This document shows positions 4,984 through 5,460 of a DNA stretch of 5,460 bases, piece by piece. The DNA is taken from positions 1 to 5,460 of the forward strand of contig JACOUZ010000096.1 of assembly GCA_016177515.1 (NCBI GenBank), read 5' to 3'. Source of the stretch: Acidobacteriota bacterium. Its GTDB lineage: Bacteria; Acidobacteriota; Polarisedimenticolia; Gp22-AA2. The translations under genes were made by a program, and so were the position numbers. A model generated the notes under the pieces. The model was given only the letters and a program-made list of their open reading frames with translations, was not told the origin of the DNA and made no database searches. Within the stretch, counting starts at the first letter, position 1, and each line of letters begins with the position of its first letter.

Positions 4984-5460
4984 ATGCGATCGGCACTCAG
5001 ACTCGGCACGGTCCTGACGGTTGCACTGGCAGGCGGGCTGCCGGCTTCCGGCGGCCCGGCGCTCTCACGCGCCGGCGAGCCCTCCCCGCCCGCCTACGAC
5101 ATCGGCTTCCAGGAGGCCTGGATCCCGATGCGGGACGGCGTCCGGCTCGCCGCCGACCTTTACCTGCCGAAGGGCGGCCGCCCGAAGGACCGCTTCCCGG
5201 TCCTGCTCGAGTACCTGCCGTACCGCAAGACCGAGGCGCGCGGCGACCGGTACGCGCTGTACGCCTACTTCGTCCGCCGCGGCTACGCCGTGGCGCGCGT
5301 CGACATCCGGGGGACCGGGAACAGCGAGGGGCGCCTCATCGAGTACGAGTACTCCGAGCAGGAGCAGAAGGACGGCGAGGACGTCATCGCCTGGCTCGCC
5401 GGGCAGCGGTTCTCCACGGGCAAGGTCGGCATGTTCGGCATCTCCTGGGGCGGGTTCAAC
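4984..5460 (+). CDS. Secreted CocE/NonD family hydrolase (X-Pro dipeptidyl-peptidase S15 type), 5' part
   Basis: The first 159 codons are visible; the gene continues past the window, where most of the alpha/beta domain, the catalytic Asp and His and the usual C-terminal jelly-roll domain would lie. GGAGGG (4970-4975) sits 8 nt before the ATG. Residues 1-23 look like a signal peptide (basic MRSALR, hydrophobic LTVALAG, ASG cleavage site), so the enzyme is exported. The mature start EAWIPMRDGVRLAADLYLP is the family's hallmark first strands. YLPYRK (77-82) carries Tyr80, at the place of the oxyanion-hole Tyr of cocaine esterase. DIRGTGNSEG (107-116) is the conserved loop after strand 4. STGKVGMFGISWGGFN (144-159) is the nucleophile elbow, with Ser154. 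Family members cleave X-Pro dipeptides, esters or acyl bonds of beta-lactam type; the part seen does not separate these. No convincing separate promoter was seen, so it may depend partly on read-through from the toxin gene. Confidence 0.93.
   Translation, partial: MRSALRLGTVLTVALAGGLPASGGPALSRAGEPSPPAYDIGFQEAWIPMRDGVRLAADLYLPKGGRPKDRFPVLLEYLPYRKTEARGDRYALYAYFVRRGYAVARVDIRGTGNSEGRLIEYEYSEQEQKDGEDVIAWLAGQRFSTGKVGMFGISWGGFN

Overview
The window is GC-rich (strong G/C at third codon positions) bacterial chromosomal DNA. The gene types suggest a Gram-negative, soil- or sediment-type lineage such as Acidobacteriota: a DUF6600-like YXWG/GWAW-rich lipoprotein, a secreted M13 metallopeptidase, a secreted CocE/NonD (S15) hydrolase and a PIN toxin with a DUF6364-like antitoxin. 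That placement is inference from gene content and base composition; there is no rRNA or other marker here.

Layout from left to right. Positions 1-81 hold the first 27 codons of a minus-strand gene, probably an FAD-linked proline dehydrogenase. Positions 82-411 are a divergent intergenic region with a plausible sigma70-type promoter facing each way and a perfect short inverted repeat. Positions 412-1950 (+) encode a probable lipoprotein with an aromatic-rich DUF6600-type domain and a long disordered tail. It converges on a full-length M13 (neprilysin/PepO-type) zinc peptidase at 1999-4023 (-); a hairpin sits in the 48-bp gap. Positions 4024-4188 form a second divergent region with candidate promoters in both directions, an isolated tRNA T-arm-like stem-loop and an A/T-rich palindrome. 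Next, on the + strand, is a two-gene toxin-antitoxin module: a ribbon-helix-helix-type antitoxin (4189-4428) overlapping a PIN-domain toxin (4425-4940) by 4 nt. A secreted alpha/beta hydrolase of the CocE/X-Pro dipeptidyl-peptidase family begins at 4984 and runs off the right edge just past its catalytic serine motif.

Functionally, the M13 peptidase and the S15-like hydrolase are both exported and could serve peptide or ester scavenging, and a proline dehydrogenase would fit use of proline-containing peptides. No operon structure ties these three together, so this is only a possibility. The toxin-antitoxin pair is a self-contained accessory insertion between them. I saw no CRISPR array, insertion sequence, rRNA or complete tRNA. 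Nothing here clearly amounts to an undescribed system. The parts most worth a second look are the toxin-antitoxin control region with its neighbouring tRNA-like fragment, the basic tail of the toxin, and the unusual tail of the lipoprotein.
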